Source: Paenibacillus polygoni
GTDB lineage: Bacteria > Bacillota > Bacilli > Paenibacillales > Paenibacillaceae
NCBI RefSeq assembly: GCF_030263935.1
Contig: NZ_CP127162.1
Span: forward strand, 3,729,501-3,793,500
Reading direction: 5' to 3'
DNA length: 64,000 nt
This document shows, in pieces, positions 54,821 through 64,000 of this stretch. Numbering within the stretch: position 1 is the stretch's first letter; every line of letters begins with the position of its first letter. Below the pieces are notes generated by a model. The model saw nothing but the letters and a program-made list of their open reading frames with translations. It was not told the origin of the DNA and ran no database searches. A program made the position numbers and the translations under genes.

Positions 54821-55240
54821 TTATAATAAAGGCAGTAGAGACAATGCAGTTATACCCACAAGCGGAAGTAATAAACGTCTGAATCTACGTCTGCCTGGAT
54901 AATATCCGCCGCCATAGTTCGGATAACCTCCGTACCCGCCGTATCCTCCATATCCTCCTCCATACCCGCCGTATCCACCAATTGGCAGAAAAGCACGTGT
55001 GTCTCCGCATGGCGGCGGAGGACACCCGCAAGATACGCCTTGATGGACATACATTGATGAAGTTTGCATAGGAGCGAACATCTCATTCATATACTCACTT
55101 CCTACAGGTATGGCGAGACTAAGATACTCTTCATCCATATTTTCGATAATTCCATCATGCATAGAACCATCTTCCATCCACACACATACATAACGGTGCA
55201 TATGATCTTGACACATTTTTTTCACTTCTGTTTTTTCCAT
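54821..55240 (-). CDS. small protein with Sm-like N terminus and Gly/Tyr-rich repeat
   Basis: A 139-residue protein of unknown function in three parts. An N-terminal ~55 residues (VCVWMEDGSMHDGIIENM then EYLSLAI) have the pattern of a small beta-barrel (Sm/SH3-like). A middle CGCPPPPCGDT is followed by a GGY/GGGY repeat (about 92-122). A basic RRRFRR runs into a hydrophobic C-terminal tail. Gly/Tyr repeats suggest a spore or surface protein. The ATG at 55240 follows GAGGAGG; a longer reading to 55390 has no ribosome-binding site. Confidence 0.75.
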   Translation of the reverse strand: MEKTEVKKMCQDHMHRYVCVWMEDGSMHDGIIENMDEEYLSLAIPVGSEYMNEMFAPMQTSSMYVHQGVSCGCPPPPCGDTRAFLPIGGYGGYGGGYGGYGGYGGYPNYGGGYYPGRRRFRRLLLPLVGITALSLLPLL

Positions 55241-55358
55241 TCCTGTTCCTCCTCGGCTTCTGGGCTGATACCCTATGTTATTCACTGCAAGAGGAAGTGC
55301 CACAGCGTTAAGAAGTTTTTTTCTTCCCGCCTTTGAAGGAATGCCGAATGGGAAATGT

Positions 55359-55404
55359 GTGAAAATAAGTGAAACGAGTGAAATGGGCAAAATGAGTGAT
55401 TAAA
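55359..55404 (+). repeat. degenerate 9-bp periodic repeat
   Basis: GTGAAA recurs at 55359, 55369 and 55378, followed by GCAAAA at 55387 and GTGATT at 55396, a 9-10-bp spacing upstream of the Gly/Tyr-rich gene (on the minus strand, TTTCAC repeats). It may be a protein-binding array or chance low complexity. Confidence 0.4.
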
Positions 55405-55429
55405 AAATAAAGATGAACTAACTAGCAAT

Positions 55430-58400
55430 TTATAATTGTTCCATCATGACTTTGGAACCGCCGCCTGCATCTTCAGCCGGTACGACCACCAGTTTTCTGG
55501 CAAGTCGTGCTCTAAGTTCAGGCACGTGACTAATTACACCGACAGCAAGCTGATCATTATGCAGTTTTTCAAGTGAAGTGATCACCGTATCCAGCAGTTC
55601 TGGGTCAAGAGTTCCGAACCCTTCATCCAGGAAGAAGAATTGAAGCGGATATTGACCCCGCAGCTGGATTTGTGCTGACAATGCAAGTGCAAGTGACAAG
55701 GAAGTCAGGAATGTCTCGCCGCCGGACAAGGTAGATACCGGTCTTTTCACCCCGCCGTTTGCATCATCCACAATGACAAATCCGCCGCCGGAATCTACCT
55801 CCAGCGCATACCGCTGTTTTGTTAGATAACGAAGTCGAGAAGATGCCGTTCTGCTGACCTGCATTAATTGTTCTTCCGCAATATATTCAACAAACGTGTT
55901 ACCTCGGAAAACGGATTGCAGTTTGGATAACTGTTCTGCATACAAAGCGAGTTCACTGCGTTTTTCCTCGAGTTCCATCCAGCGCTCATGACGACGCGAG
56001 ATGTCTTCTAGATCGCGTTCCGCTCTTGCTTTTATCCGCATCGCCTCTTCGTCTTGCGCCCTCAGTGTCCGCAGCTTGTGACTTGTATGTTCCCACTCTT
56101 CCTCTGTAATGATTGATCCCTGAAGCTTCTCATCCAAATCTTTTAGGCGAAGTTCCACTTCTTTTTGTTTGTTTCGATATTCCGTTATTCTATACTCTGC
56201 TTTGGCAACAGCCTCCGGTTCCAAATACGCACTTCGCACATCGTCATCAGAGTCAAAAGGTGATTTCGACCGCTCCGCTTCATAACGTGAAGTGATCCTA
56301 GTAAGCTGATCCTTCGCAGATTCAAGCGATTGTTTAGCTAAACCGACCTGCTGTAAAGCATTCTGCTTCTTCTCTTCTGCTTCTTTCATCGCCAGTTTTG
56401 CTGCCTTTGTCTCTTCCCGTATGTGGTTCAGTGAGGAAGTTGCTGCTTTTAGCAAATCTTCTGCCCGATCTTTTCCTACCCAGGAACGAAGTCGGTTCTC
56501 TTTCTCTTGCAACAATTCCTGTTTGCCAGCATGTTCTGTATCCAGCTGGGTACGGCGCTTATCAATAAGCGCTAACTGTTGCTGCATGTCTGCGATCACA
56601 CTTGCTTTTTCTTCTAGGAAAATAACGCTCTTTTGGAGCCTTTCCTTCAAATCTTCGGCAAGTGTATCGCGCTCTTGGAGCGACTCGTACTTTACTGTCG
56701 CCTCCTCCGGTGTGATGCCGGGCAGCTCCTCAGCCCAGCTTGCGCGCAGCGCAGCCACCTCAGCCTGGTGCGCATGGACGCGCGCCTTGGCTTCCGCGTG
56801 CTGTTTAGTGCACGCGTCAACGTTTGCGGCAGCCAGCATTTGGCGCTGCCGCACTTCCGCTGCACGCGCGGTCAGCTGTGCAGCTTCCTCGCGCAGCGGG
56901 GCTATAGAGGCGGCGAGTTGCCCTGCCGCCTCTTCGAAGGACCGGGTGGCTTCCGCGTAAGCGCGCACCCGGTCCGGAGCAGGCACGCCTGGCGCAGCGG
57001 CAAAGCCTGTGGTCTTCGCAGGCGCGGCTTCCGCCTGCGAGAGTGCCGCTGCCTGCGGCTCGGCACTTTGGCCTTGCTGCGCAAGCTCAGCGCGCAGCTC
57101 ATGCAGCTGCTGGCGGAAGCCAAGCCGCAGCTCGGCAAGCTCAGCACGCAGCCTAGTGAGCTGTACGAGATCTTCCTCACTTGCCGTACTAGGCGAGTGA
57201 GCATGCTCCTGCGGATTCGGGTGATGCACCGAACCGCATACCGGACATGACTTCCCGTCGCTAAGTTCTGCAGCAAGCCGTGCAGATAATCGCTGCAGTT
57301 CTTCTTCCTTCAGCTGGGCACGAAGGCGTTCCTCTTCCTGGTCTAAGGAAGTAACCGCATCTTGAGCATGGATGTCCATCCGAATAAGCTCTGCTTCTGC
57401 GGTCTTCAGTTTAGTTCCTAGCTGCTGCTGTGCAGCAAGCAGTTCCGAAGCTTCCTTCTCGGCTGAGTGCCGCTGCTGACTAGCTTGCTCAGACTCTGCC
57501 TGTATTTTTTGTTCCAATAGCTGAACTTCTTTCAGCTTGTCGAGTGCAGTATCCAACCGATGTTTCCGCTGAACGGCATCCAGCAGGATACGTCTTTCTC
57601 CAGACTTTACTTCACAGCCAGACAGCTGCTCTTGCAGGTCTTTTCGACGATTCGTCGCCCTCACCTGGAGATCTTGTTCTTTGAGCAGAAGCTCATGTGT
57701 GCTCTGATACTGTTTTGCTGCTGCCTCACAATCTTTAGCAAGCTTTTGCACCTCACTTACAAGCCGGTCCGTTTCTTTCTCCAGTTCCCGCGCTTGTTCG
57801 AGTTGCTCAAGACGCACAAGCAGCTTAGGTTCTTCTTCTGCCAGCATCTGTTCCTTTTCTTGTTCGAGCAGAGCACACTCACGAGAGATCTTCTCCCTTT
57901 GTGCAAGCTCTACTTCCGCAGACTCCGCAGCGAAACGTCTTCTTGTCAGTTCTTCTTTTGCTTTATTCTGTTCCTCAAGTATAGGGATTAAAGAACTTGC
58001 AAGAATAGACCGTTCCAACTGCTGTTCTAATTGACTGATCTCGTCCTGCTGTTGTAACAATGTTTCCAGCTGCCCGCTAAACTTCGTGCGCTCCACAATC
58101 AGCTCTCTCGTCTTCGCCATTCCTTCAGCTAAAGCCATCACCTGCTCAAGTTGAGCACGGATCTGCTTGGCTTCCTTCTCCGCTTGCTTATGCTGAAGCT
58201 CCGCTTCTTTTAAAGCTTCCTTACTTGCCAGACCCAGTCCCTGCTGTTCTGCTTCCAGAGCTTTTAGGGTACTATCATTCTCTTTTACTTTGCGGCTAAG
58301 CTTAATTGCCAGCTGATCTCCGTATTTCTCTAAGTGAAATAGACGCTGTAACATCTGTCTGCGTTCCGTCCCTTTTAGAGATAGAAACTCAGCAAACTTT

Positions 58401-58861
58401 CCTTGCGGTAAAACGACTGCCCTCGTGAAATCATCCATCTTCAGGCCAATCTTATCCTCAACCGCACGATTTACCTCGGCAAGTTTATCAGCAATTACTT
58501 CCTCTCCTTCTTCCGTTACGGCAATAAAACGGCTCACCGAGTTACTGATCGAGACTTCTCCGGTCCGCTTAAAGCGGCGTTCGACGCGATAAGTCTGTAC
58601 TCCTTGTTCAGACTGGAGTTCGAAAGTGAAAGATACAAACAATGTATCCTCTGCCTGATTCATAATTCCCTGCGTACCATTCACAGCTCTTTCCACTTTC
58701 CCGTACATGGCAAGCGTAATGGCATCAAGAATGGTTGATTTTCCGCTGCCGGTTGGTCCGAAAATTCCAAACAGTCCTGTTTCCGTCAGCGTTCTGAAAT
58801 CAATCTCCTGTACTTCCCGGTAACTTTGAAGTCCAGATAATTTAAGTTTGACCGGTCTCAT
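55430..58861 (-). CDS. sbcC: exonuclease subunit SbcC (Rad50-like ATPase)
   Basis: A 1143-residue SMC-like ATPase with Walker A GPTGSGKST (about 35), long coiled coils, the zinc hook CPVCG (about residue 537), the signature LSGGETFLTSLSLALAL (about 1040) and Walker B FFFLDEGFGTLD (about 1078). With SbcD it cuts hairpins and protein-blocked DNA ends. It starts at ATG overlapping the sbcD stop (ATGA). Odd feature: about 56700-57150, just C-terminal of the hook, is G+C-rich and encodes an Ala/Pro-rich, less regular stretch unlike the flanks. Confidence 0.95.
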   Translation of the reverse strand: MRPVKLKLSGLQSYREVQEIDFRTLTETGLFGIFGPTGSGKSTILDAITLAMYGKVERAVNGTQGIMNQAEDTLFVSFTFELQSEQGVQTYRVERRFKRTGEVSISNSVSRFIAVTEEGEEVIADKLAEVNRAVEDKIGLKMDDFTRAVVLPQGKFAEFLSLKGTERRQMLQRLFHLEKYGDQLAIKLSRKVKENDSTLKALEAEQQGLGLASKEALKEAELQHKQAEKEAKQIRAQLEQVMALAEGMAKTRELIVERTKFSGQLETLLQQQDEISQLEQQLERSILASSLIPILEEQNKAKEELTRRRFAAESAEVELAQREKISRECALLEQEKEQMLAEEEPKLLVRLEQLEQARELEKETDRLVSEVQKLAKDCEAAAKQYQSTHELLLKEQDLQVRATNRRKDLQEQLSGCEVKSGERRILLDAVQRKHRLDTALDKLKEVQLLEQKIQAESEQASQQRHSAEKEASELLAAQQQLGTKLKTAEAELIRMDIHAQDAVTSLDQEEERLRAQLKEEELQRLSARLAAELSDGKSCPVCGSVHHPNPQEHAHSPSTASEEDLVQLTRLRAELAELRLGFRQQLHELRAELAQQGQSAEPQAAALSQAEAAPAKTTGFAAAPGVPAPDRVRAYAEATRSFEEAAGQLAASIAPLREEAAQLTARAAEVRQRQMLAAANVDACTKQHAEAKARVHAHQAEVAALRASWAEELPGITPEEATVKYESLQERDTLAEDLKERLQKSVIFLEEKASVIADMQQQLALIDKRRTQLDTEHAGKQELLQEKENRLRSWVGKDRAEDLLKAATSSLNHIREETKAAKLAMKEAEEKKQNALQQVGLAKQSLESAKDQLTRITSRYEAERSKSPFDSDDDVRSAYLEPEAVAKAEYRITEYRNKQKEVELRLKDLDEKLQGSIITEEEWEHTSHKLRTLRAQDEEAMRIKARAERDLEDISRRHERWMELEEKRSELALYAEQLSKLQSVFRGNTFVEYIAEEQLMQVSRTASSRLRYLTKQRYALEVDSGGGFVIVDDANGGVKRPVSTLSGGETFLTSLSLALALSAQIQLRGQYPLQFFFLDEGFGTLDPELLDTVITSLEKLHNDQLAVGVISHVPELRARLARKLVVVPAEDAGGGSKVMMEQL

Positions 58862-60042
58862 TCAGAGTCACTCCCTTCCCCTGCATGGCCGTCGTCTTCA
58901 TTAACTAGTTCCAAAAACAACTTTACCAGCTGGTCGTCCGGAACTGCCCCGCCAGTCTGCCGCTGGTAGAATCTTCGAAAAACTTCATGCACCGGCAGTT
59001 CGGACCTTGCTTCATTCATCTCGGCAGTGATTGTTTCTGGATAAACCGGCCGAATATGAAGAATGCCTTCCCTGCTTTTACGGAGTTTCTGAATCTCTGC
59101 AATCGACATGGCTTCTTCCAGAGATATCTCCAGATCAATGTAAGCTGTCTTGTCCCGTTCTTCCTCAAGCCAGCGGTATACTTCAGCAAGACCTCCGCGG
59201 GCTTTCCACCGCACTAAAGGTCTGCCGCTGCTTAAATACACTTCATTAGCTACAGCCGGCTGACCAGGTGAAACATCAACCATCACTACTGATTTCGTCT
59301 GACCTGCCTCTGAAAAGCTATAGGATAAAGGTGATCCGCTGTAACGAATCATCCCCTCTCCTTTCACCAGCTGTGGTCTGTGAAGATGTCCAAGCGCCGT
59401 ATACTGCGCTCCAATAGACAAGGCAGAAGGATCCACTGTATAAGCACCGCCGACTTGTATGGGTCTTTCTGAGTCACTCTCAAGTCCCCCAAGTACATAA
59501 ATATGACCCATAGACAGGTTTACCGTACCCGGATGAAAGCTATTCCCTAAATGCCTCATGAGCTGCCCCACTCGTTCACTATAGGCAAGCCGCATTCCCT
59601 GCTCGTCTCCATCCTCCGTAAACAATTCATTAAGTCTGGATTCAGAGGGATAAGGAAGGGCCGCAATTTTAGCGATTTCTCCGGTTCTTTGGGCGTGAAT
59701 CGTAATAATGTCGGAAGTGGGCAGTCCGACCAGTGTAATTCCCCGTCCATCTACGAGCGGGGATACCGAAGCTACCCGTTCAGGCTGATCATGGTTTCCT
59801 GCAATAACGACGAGTGGTCTTCCTTCAGAGGTCAGCCTGGCAACAGCGTCATAGAAGAGCTGCTCAGCAGCAGCTGGAGGATTCACTGAATCATATACAT
59901 CGCCTGCCATAAGAATCGCATCTGCTTTTTCCTCATTCGCAAGTCGAACCAGCTCGTCCACAAACTGCTCCTGCTCTTTTAACCGACTGCGGCCTTCCAG
60001 TGTTTTTCCGAAATGCCAGTCTCCCGTGTGCAATATTCGCAT
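58858..60042 (-). CDS. sbcD: exonuclease subunit SbcD (Mre11-like nuclease)
   Basis: A 394-residue calcineurin-like metallophosphoesterase with motifs HTGDWHFGK (about 5), AGDVYDS (about 46), AGNHDQPERV (about 82) and GHLHRP (about 218). Mn-dependent nuclease partner of SbcC. AAGGAG precedes the ATG; 30 bp after addA and overlapping sbcC, so addA-sbcD-sbcC form one repair operon. Confidence 0.96.
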   Translation of the reverse strand: MRILHTGDWHFGKTLEGRSRLKEQEQFVDELVRLANEEKADAILMAGDVYDSVNPPAAAEQLFYDAVARLTSEGRPLVVIAGNHDQPERVASVSPLVDGRGITLVGLPTSDIITIHAQRTGEIAKIAALPYPSESRLNELFTEDGDEQGMRLAYSERVGQLMRHLGNSFHPGTVNLSMGHIYVLGGLESDSERPIQVGGAYTVDPSALSIGAQYTALGHLHRPQLVKGEGMIRYSGSPLSYSFSEAGQTKSVVMVDVSPGQPAVANEVYLSSGRPLVRWKARGGLAEVYRWLEEERDKTAYIDLEISLEEAMSIAEIQKLRKSREGILHIRPVYPETITAEMNEARSELPVHEVFRRFYQRQTGGAVPDDQLVKLFLELVNEDDGHAGEGSDSE

Positions 60043-60072
60043 TTGTTAATTACTCCTTTTGCCCTCATTTTC

Positions 60073-63000
60073 CTAGAGCTTTACTGCCGTATCTGCATCA
60101 AAAAAATAAAGCCATTTCTCATCTATCTCATACCCCAAGATGTCTCGTAAAGCTCTTGCATAAAGATCAAGCTGAAACTCATAGCCCTTTGCAAGGGTAT
60201 CGATTCCGCCCCGATGCTCAAGAACTCTATCGGTCTTGTAATCTAGTAAAATTCGTTTGCCGCCCACTTCAAATAGACAGTCTACAATCCCTTGAATGAG
60301 TACTGTCTCTCCGTGGAGGATACTCTTTTTCATCCGATTCTCTTCGTCTGTAGACGAGTGATGATGAAAATCAAGCAGAGTCTCATCTGCAGGAAGCCCG
60401 TAGCTAAACGGCATTTCTCTTCTCACCCAGCCCGTCTTCTCTGCTTCTATCAAAGCCATACCCGGTTCGCTTTCGAAAAAACGTACAATTTGAGAGGGAT
60501 CAATCGCTTCTGCCTGATTAGGAAGCAAGATATGACGGTCTACCAAACTAGCAATGACTGCCTTAGCTGTGCTGACCGTTAATCCCGGTTCAGCGGGTAC
60601 ATGCTGCATTAAGGTATGATATACCGTTCCGCGCTCCGTCCCCGTTAACCTGGATTCTTCCATAAACTTCGGTCTGCGCAAATGCAAAGTAAATTCATCA
60701 TTTACAGCAAGTCTGCCCTCTTCGTCATGAAGAACCTTTTCTTCTATTAGCCCCAGCGGCGGATGCTCTTGCATCGCAAGGAGTACTTTCATCTCCGTCA
60801 CCGATGTACTTGCTGCTGTATGGGCACTAGCCGTATATGGATAAGTCCAGCTAAGCACCTCATCAATTTTCCTTTTTTGGTTTTCAGACTCTTCAGAAAC
60901 GGACGTCTCAACAGGTGACAGATTCATTAGCGCACGCGTGACCTGCTGCCAATCTTCATTTATTTCATCTGCGGCTTCGTTCATAGAAGCATCCAAAGAA
61001 GAAGATACAGATTCTGCAGACAATACGGAAATACGCCATCTTGAATCATCTTGTACATCAAACAAACCAGGCTGTCCTAAATCTCTGCCCGTTTCCTCAT
61101 CTTCGATTCCTGCAAGCGCACGCAGATGCCATGCATCTGGATGCCTGAACACAGCGGGTCCGATCCAGTCCATATAACTGCGTCCTGAAGCCAGCAGTGT
61201 TTCTGGAAGCAGAAGCGCCTGATGATTTTTAATCTGAGACCAGTTCATTGCTTTTTGAGCTGCATCTTTTACCGTGCCGATAAGAATCATTTTTTCCTTA
61301 GGACGTGTCAATGCAACGTAAAGCACCCGCATTTCTTCAGCTAATAACTCCGCATGAGCCCGTCTACGGATAGCAAGGCTTGCGAGCGTAGGATAGCTCA
61401 CCCTGTTCTCCTCATCCACAAACCTTGGGCCAAATCCAAGCTCTTTATGCATCATAAATGGTGCATTCAAGTCTTGTTGATTGAACATTTTGGACATGCC
61501 CGCGACAAAGACGATGGGGAATTCGAGTCCCTTACTCCGGTGAATGGTCATAATGCGGACTGATCCTTCTGTATCCGCTGCAATACCTACTGCGCCGAGA
61601 TCTCCTCCGTTATCCTTGAGTCTTGAAATAAAAGTAAGGAAACGGAACAATCCTCGATTCGCTGTGGAATTCTCATATTGTTTTGCACGATCATAGAGAG
61701 CTTTCAAATTACGACTGCGCTGTACTCCGCCCGGCAAACCGCTGACCCAATCTAAGTAACCGGTATCTCGGTATATACGCCAGATTAATTCGCTCAAGCT
61801 GCCGCTTCTCGCCTCATGTCTCCACTCTTCTAGAAAATCAGAAAATGCAGTTAGTTTGCGAAGCAGATTTGTTTTGAATAGTAAAGAATCAGACTGACTC
61901 TCTTCTATATGAACATCAGTCCTTGGATCGCCTAGGGTATCGATCACTTCAAGTGCTGCGCTTGCTTCCTTTATCCCGAGGTCAAGAGCCATCTGTGCCT
62001 CTAATTGCTCTATATCATCCGTTTTATTACTGGATATGTGCCCGGTGCTATTAAACTCACTTGTTTCCTTCTCCAGATTTGTTCCGGTTTCTTTCTCCAA
62101 ATTTTCGATAGTGCTGCGCATAGCATCATAAAAAGAAAGCCGTTTACCCGCAAGCCGAATGACAGCGAGTTCCTCTTCATCTAGACCTACAATCGGAGAA
62201 CGAAGTACAGAGGCGAGCGGTATATCCTGCTGAGGATTGTCCACGACTTGCAGTAAGGAAAGCATGATCTCAATTTCAGTTGCCTGGAAAAAACCTTTGT
62301 TTTGATCACCGATTACGGGAATACCTACCCGCTTCAGTTGTTCCATAATAAGCGGAGTCCACAGCTGAGCAGAGCGCAGGAGAATGACGATATCGCCATA
62401 TCTTGCAGGTCTCATCTCTTTCGTGTTCTTATCATAGACAGGAAGCGGATTACCAGTATTGCCAACCATCTCATGAATACGGGCAGCAATGACCCTTGCC
62501 TCCAGCTCTGCTGTCTCCATCTCAAGCTGTTCTATCACTTCACTCGCAGCTCCATCTTCCCCCGCATTCTCAGGCTGTTCCGGCACTTCCGAACCGGCCC
62601 TGTCAATCATGATAAGTTCGGGTGTGTATCGCCCGTCCACGGGTACATCAGGAAAAGAGGCGCCAAATGATAAAGCAGCTGCATCATCATATTCAATTTC
62701 AGCGACGCCTACATTCATGATCTGTCTGAACAGCATATTTACGGCGCTTACAACTTCAAGCCGGCTGCGGAAATTCCTTGCCAGATCAATTCGCAGACCA
62801 TCACCTTGTCCCTCCGTATCATAACGGCGATACTTATCCAGGAAGAGTCCTGGCTCGGCTAGCCGGAAACGATAAATACTCTGTTTCACATCCCCCACCA
62901 TAAACCGGTTTCCGGGTTCTTTACGAGAGATTAAGCTTACGATATCTTCCTGTACTGTATTTGTATCTTGATATTCATCAAGTAATACTTCATCAAATTG

Positions 63001-64000
63001 CTGCTGATACTCTAGTGCTGCATCCGATGGAATGGTCTGTTCTGGTGTAGAGTCAGCATCTCGTAAGATTTGGAGCGCGTAATGCTCTAAATCACTGAAA
63101 TCGACCACGCCTCTTGCTTTCTTCTCTTCCGTAAATACACGAGCAAATTGATTGACGACAGATGCCAGCTCTTCCATAAGAGGTGCCGCTTTATTCATTT
63201 CATCAAAAAACTGTTCGGGTGTACGACCAAATAAAGCCGTTTTTAGTTCTGTAACTGTCTTTTTGGCAGCTTCTCTGCGCTCTTTTGCTCTCTCTTGCAG
63301 ACTAGGATCTGCCTGTCCTTTTCGGACTGCCTTCAGCTTGCCGAACTCCGATTGATGGAAAACATCATATAGTTCATCCCAAGCACCATTTTTCACCCTG
63401 GAAAGTAGTTCGTTCACCATTTCAAGATCGCTGTTAAATGTCTCTGCATAAGCTGCAGGACCCTCCGGTTCCTTAGCAATATGCAGTGCCTGCTCAAGCA
63501 AAAGGACCGCGCCGCCAAGAGCAAGTTCCGCATCACGCATAATGCTCTTCACCCAAGTCGACTGACCCAGCTCCTCCACTGAATTCACACGGAAAGAAGC
63601 TGCCATTTCTTCAAGCCAATAAGATGGCCATGAATGACTCCGCGAGAAATCGTACAACTTTTGCACAAGCCGGTACATTGCATCATCACTGCGCTCACCG
63701 CTGAACCAATCCACGAGCCTGCGGAAGGTACTTCCTTCGCCTTCTTCACTGTATTTTTGTTCAAACAGATCCATCAGCAGTTCTTGACGCATCAGCTCTG
63801 CTTCATATTCATTCAGAATACGAAACCCAGGGTCCAGCGGAATCTGCTGATAATATCGGCGAATAATCTCCATACAGAATGAATGAAGGGTTGTGATTGA
63901 AGCTCGGCCGAGCAGACTCAGCTGACGACGCAAGTGTTCATTCTCTGGCTGTTTCTCAAGTGCGGTTTCCAGTGCATCTCGGATCCGCTCGCGCATCTCG
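60073..64000 (-). CDS. addA: helicase-nuclease subunit AddA, 5' end beyond window
   Basis: At least 1307 residues are visible, open at the right edge. They include the UvrD-type motifs ITTLHSFC (about 35), DEYQDTN (about 317), MVGDVKQSIYRFR, TIHRSKGLEFPIVF (about 805), VALTRPKEK (about 890) and the C-terminal RecB-family nuclease LLDYKTDRV (about 1255). The N-terminal Walker A lies outside the window. AddAB processes double-strand breaks, degrading to a Chi-like site and then loading RecA. An addB gene is expected just beyond the window. Confidence 0.96.
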   Translation of the reverse strand, partial: EMRERIRDALETALEKQPENEHLRRQLSLLGRASITTLHSFCMEIIRRYYQQIPLDPGFRILNEYEAELMRQELLMDLFEQKYSEEGEGSTFRRLVDWFSGERSDDAMYRLVQKLYDFSRSHSWPSYWLEEMAASFRVNSVEELGQSTWVKSIMRDAELALGGAVLLLEQALHIAKEPEGPAAYAETFNSDLEMVNELLSRVKNGAWDELYDVFHQSEFGKLKAVRKGQADPSLQERAKERREAAKKTVTELKTALFGRTPEQFFDEMNKAAPLMEELASVVNQFARVFTEEKKARGVVDFSDLEHYALQILRDADSTPEQTIPSDAALEYQQQFDEVLLDEYQDTNTVQEDIVSLISRKEPGNRFMVGDVKQSIYRFRLAEPGLFLDKYRRYDTEGQGDGLRIDLARNFRSRLEVVSAVNMLFRQIMNVGVAEIEYDDAAALSFGASFPDVPVDGRYTPELIMIDRAGSEVPEQPENAGEDGAASEVIEQLEMETAELEARVIAARIHEMVGNTGNPLPVYDKNTKEMRPARYGDIVILLRSAQLWTPLIMEQLKRVGIPVIGDQNKGFFQATEIEIMLSLLQVVDNPQQDIPLASVLRSPIVGLDEEELAVIRLAGKRLSFYDAMRSTIENLEKETGTNLEKETSEFNSTGHISSNKTDDIEQLEAQMALDLGIKEASAALEVIDTLGDPRTDVHIEESQSDSLLFKTNLLRKLTAFSDFLEEWRHEARSGSLSELIWRIYRDTGYLDWVSGLPGGVQRSRNLKALYDRAKQYENSTANRGLFRFLTFISRLKDNGGDLGAVGIAADTEGSVRIMTIHRSKGLEFPIVFVAGMSKMFNQQDLNAPFMMHKELGFGPRFVDEENRVSYPTLASLAIRRRAHAELLAEEMRVLYVALTRPKEKMILIGTVKDAAQKAMNWSQIKNHQALLLPETLLASGRSYMDWIGPAVFRHPDAWHLRALAGIEDEETGRDLGQPGLFDVQDDSRWRISVLSAESVSSSLDASMNEAADEINEDWQQVTRALMNLSPVETSVSEESENQKRKIDEVLSWTYPYTASAHTAASTSVTEMKVLLAMQEHPPLGLIEEKVLHDEEGRLAVNDEFTLHLRRPKFMEESRLTGTERGTVYHTLMQHVPAEPGLTVSTAKAVIASLVDRHILLPNQAEAIDPSQIVRFFESEPGMALIEAEKTGWVRREMPFSYGLPADETLLDFHHHSSTDEENRMKKSILHGETVLIQGIVDCLFEVGGKRILLDYKTDRVLEHRGGIDTLAKGYEFQLDLYARALRDILGYEIDEKWLYFFDADTAVKL

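Noticed and set aside
56421..57250. Long open frames on the plus strand inside sbcC
   Set aside because: They lie antisense to sbcC in the G+C-rich segment where stops are rare; sequences are low-complexity (Ser/Ala/Arg) with no ribosome-binding site or family resemblance.
1..64000. CRISPR arrays, tRNA/rRNA genes, prophage or defence islands
   Set aside because: None of the diagnostic repeats, clover-leaf genes or marker proteins were seen in reading both strands.

Overview
The window looks like chromosomal core sequence from an endospore-forming, low-to-mid G+C Firmicute, most likely Paenibacillus. This rests on product content (RsfA, YqfC/YqfD, CotD-like coat protein, bacillithiol ligase BshC, type-B RNase P RNA) and on gene order matching several Bacillaceae/Paenibacillaceae neighbourhoods. 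Nearly everything is on the minus strand, so transcription runs mainly from high to low coordinates. There is no prophage, CRISPR array, rRNA or tRNA. The only mobile element seen is one IS200-type insertion.

Region 1 (1-13.8 kb) is the rsfA-panE-DUF3397-bshC-mraZ-rsmH-ftsL-pbp division/cell-wall neighbourhood. It is interrupted by a five-gene oligopeptide ABC transporter operon (oppABCDF) and by ahcY between bshC and mraZ. The mraZ promoter carries a clear triple 10-bp repeat that fits a MraZ operator. Region 2 (14-28.6 kb) is mixed: a DUF2626 gene, a secreted coiled-coil protein facing an orphan solute-binding protein, PIN-PhoH/LCP/YlaH/TypA genes, a divergent pair of TerC proteins, the nifS-thiI pair for tRNA thiolation, a lytic transglycosylase and small membrane or Cys-rich proteins. 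Region 3 (28.6-33 kb) holds the IS200 element, a DUF3907-like gene, a membrane-anchored subtilisin-like protease, a CotD-like gene and rnpB.

Region 4 (33-54.7 kb) is the conserved macromolecular-synthesis block. In transcription order it is rpsU-yqeY-nfeD-floA-(unknown 173-aa protein)-yqfC-yqfD-phoH-pgpH-ybeY-dgkA-cdd-era-yqzL-recO-[T-box]glyQ-glyS-yqxD-dnaG-rpoD-trmK-nif3. The yqfL-ccpN genes that lie between glyS and yqxD in Bacillus subtilis are missing, and yqfB is replaced by an unrelated-looking protein. Region 5 (54.8-64 kb) has a Gly/Tyr-rich small protein and the DNA-repair set addA-sbcD-sbcC; sbcC carries a striking G+C-rich, Ala/Pro-rich segment beside its zinc hook.

No clear-cut new defence or biosynthetic system is present. 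The most useful leads are regulatory: the MraZ boxes, a terminator-like hairpin in the typA leader, a start-site-blocking hairpin in IS200 and a possible SigE promoter before yqfC. A few uncharacterised proteins also deserve a look: the coiled-coil and orphan binding-protein pair, the 173-aa FloA neighbour, and the Sm-like/Gly-Tyr protein.
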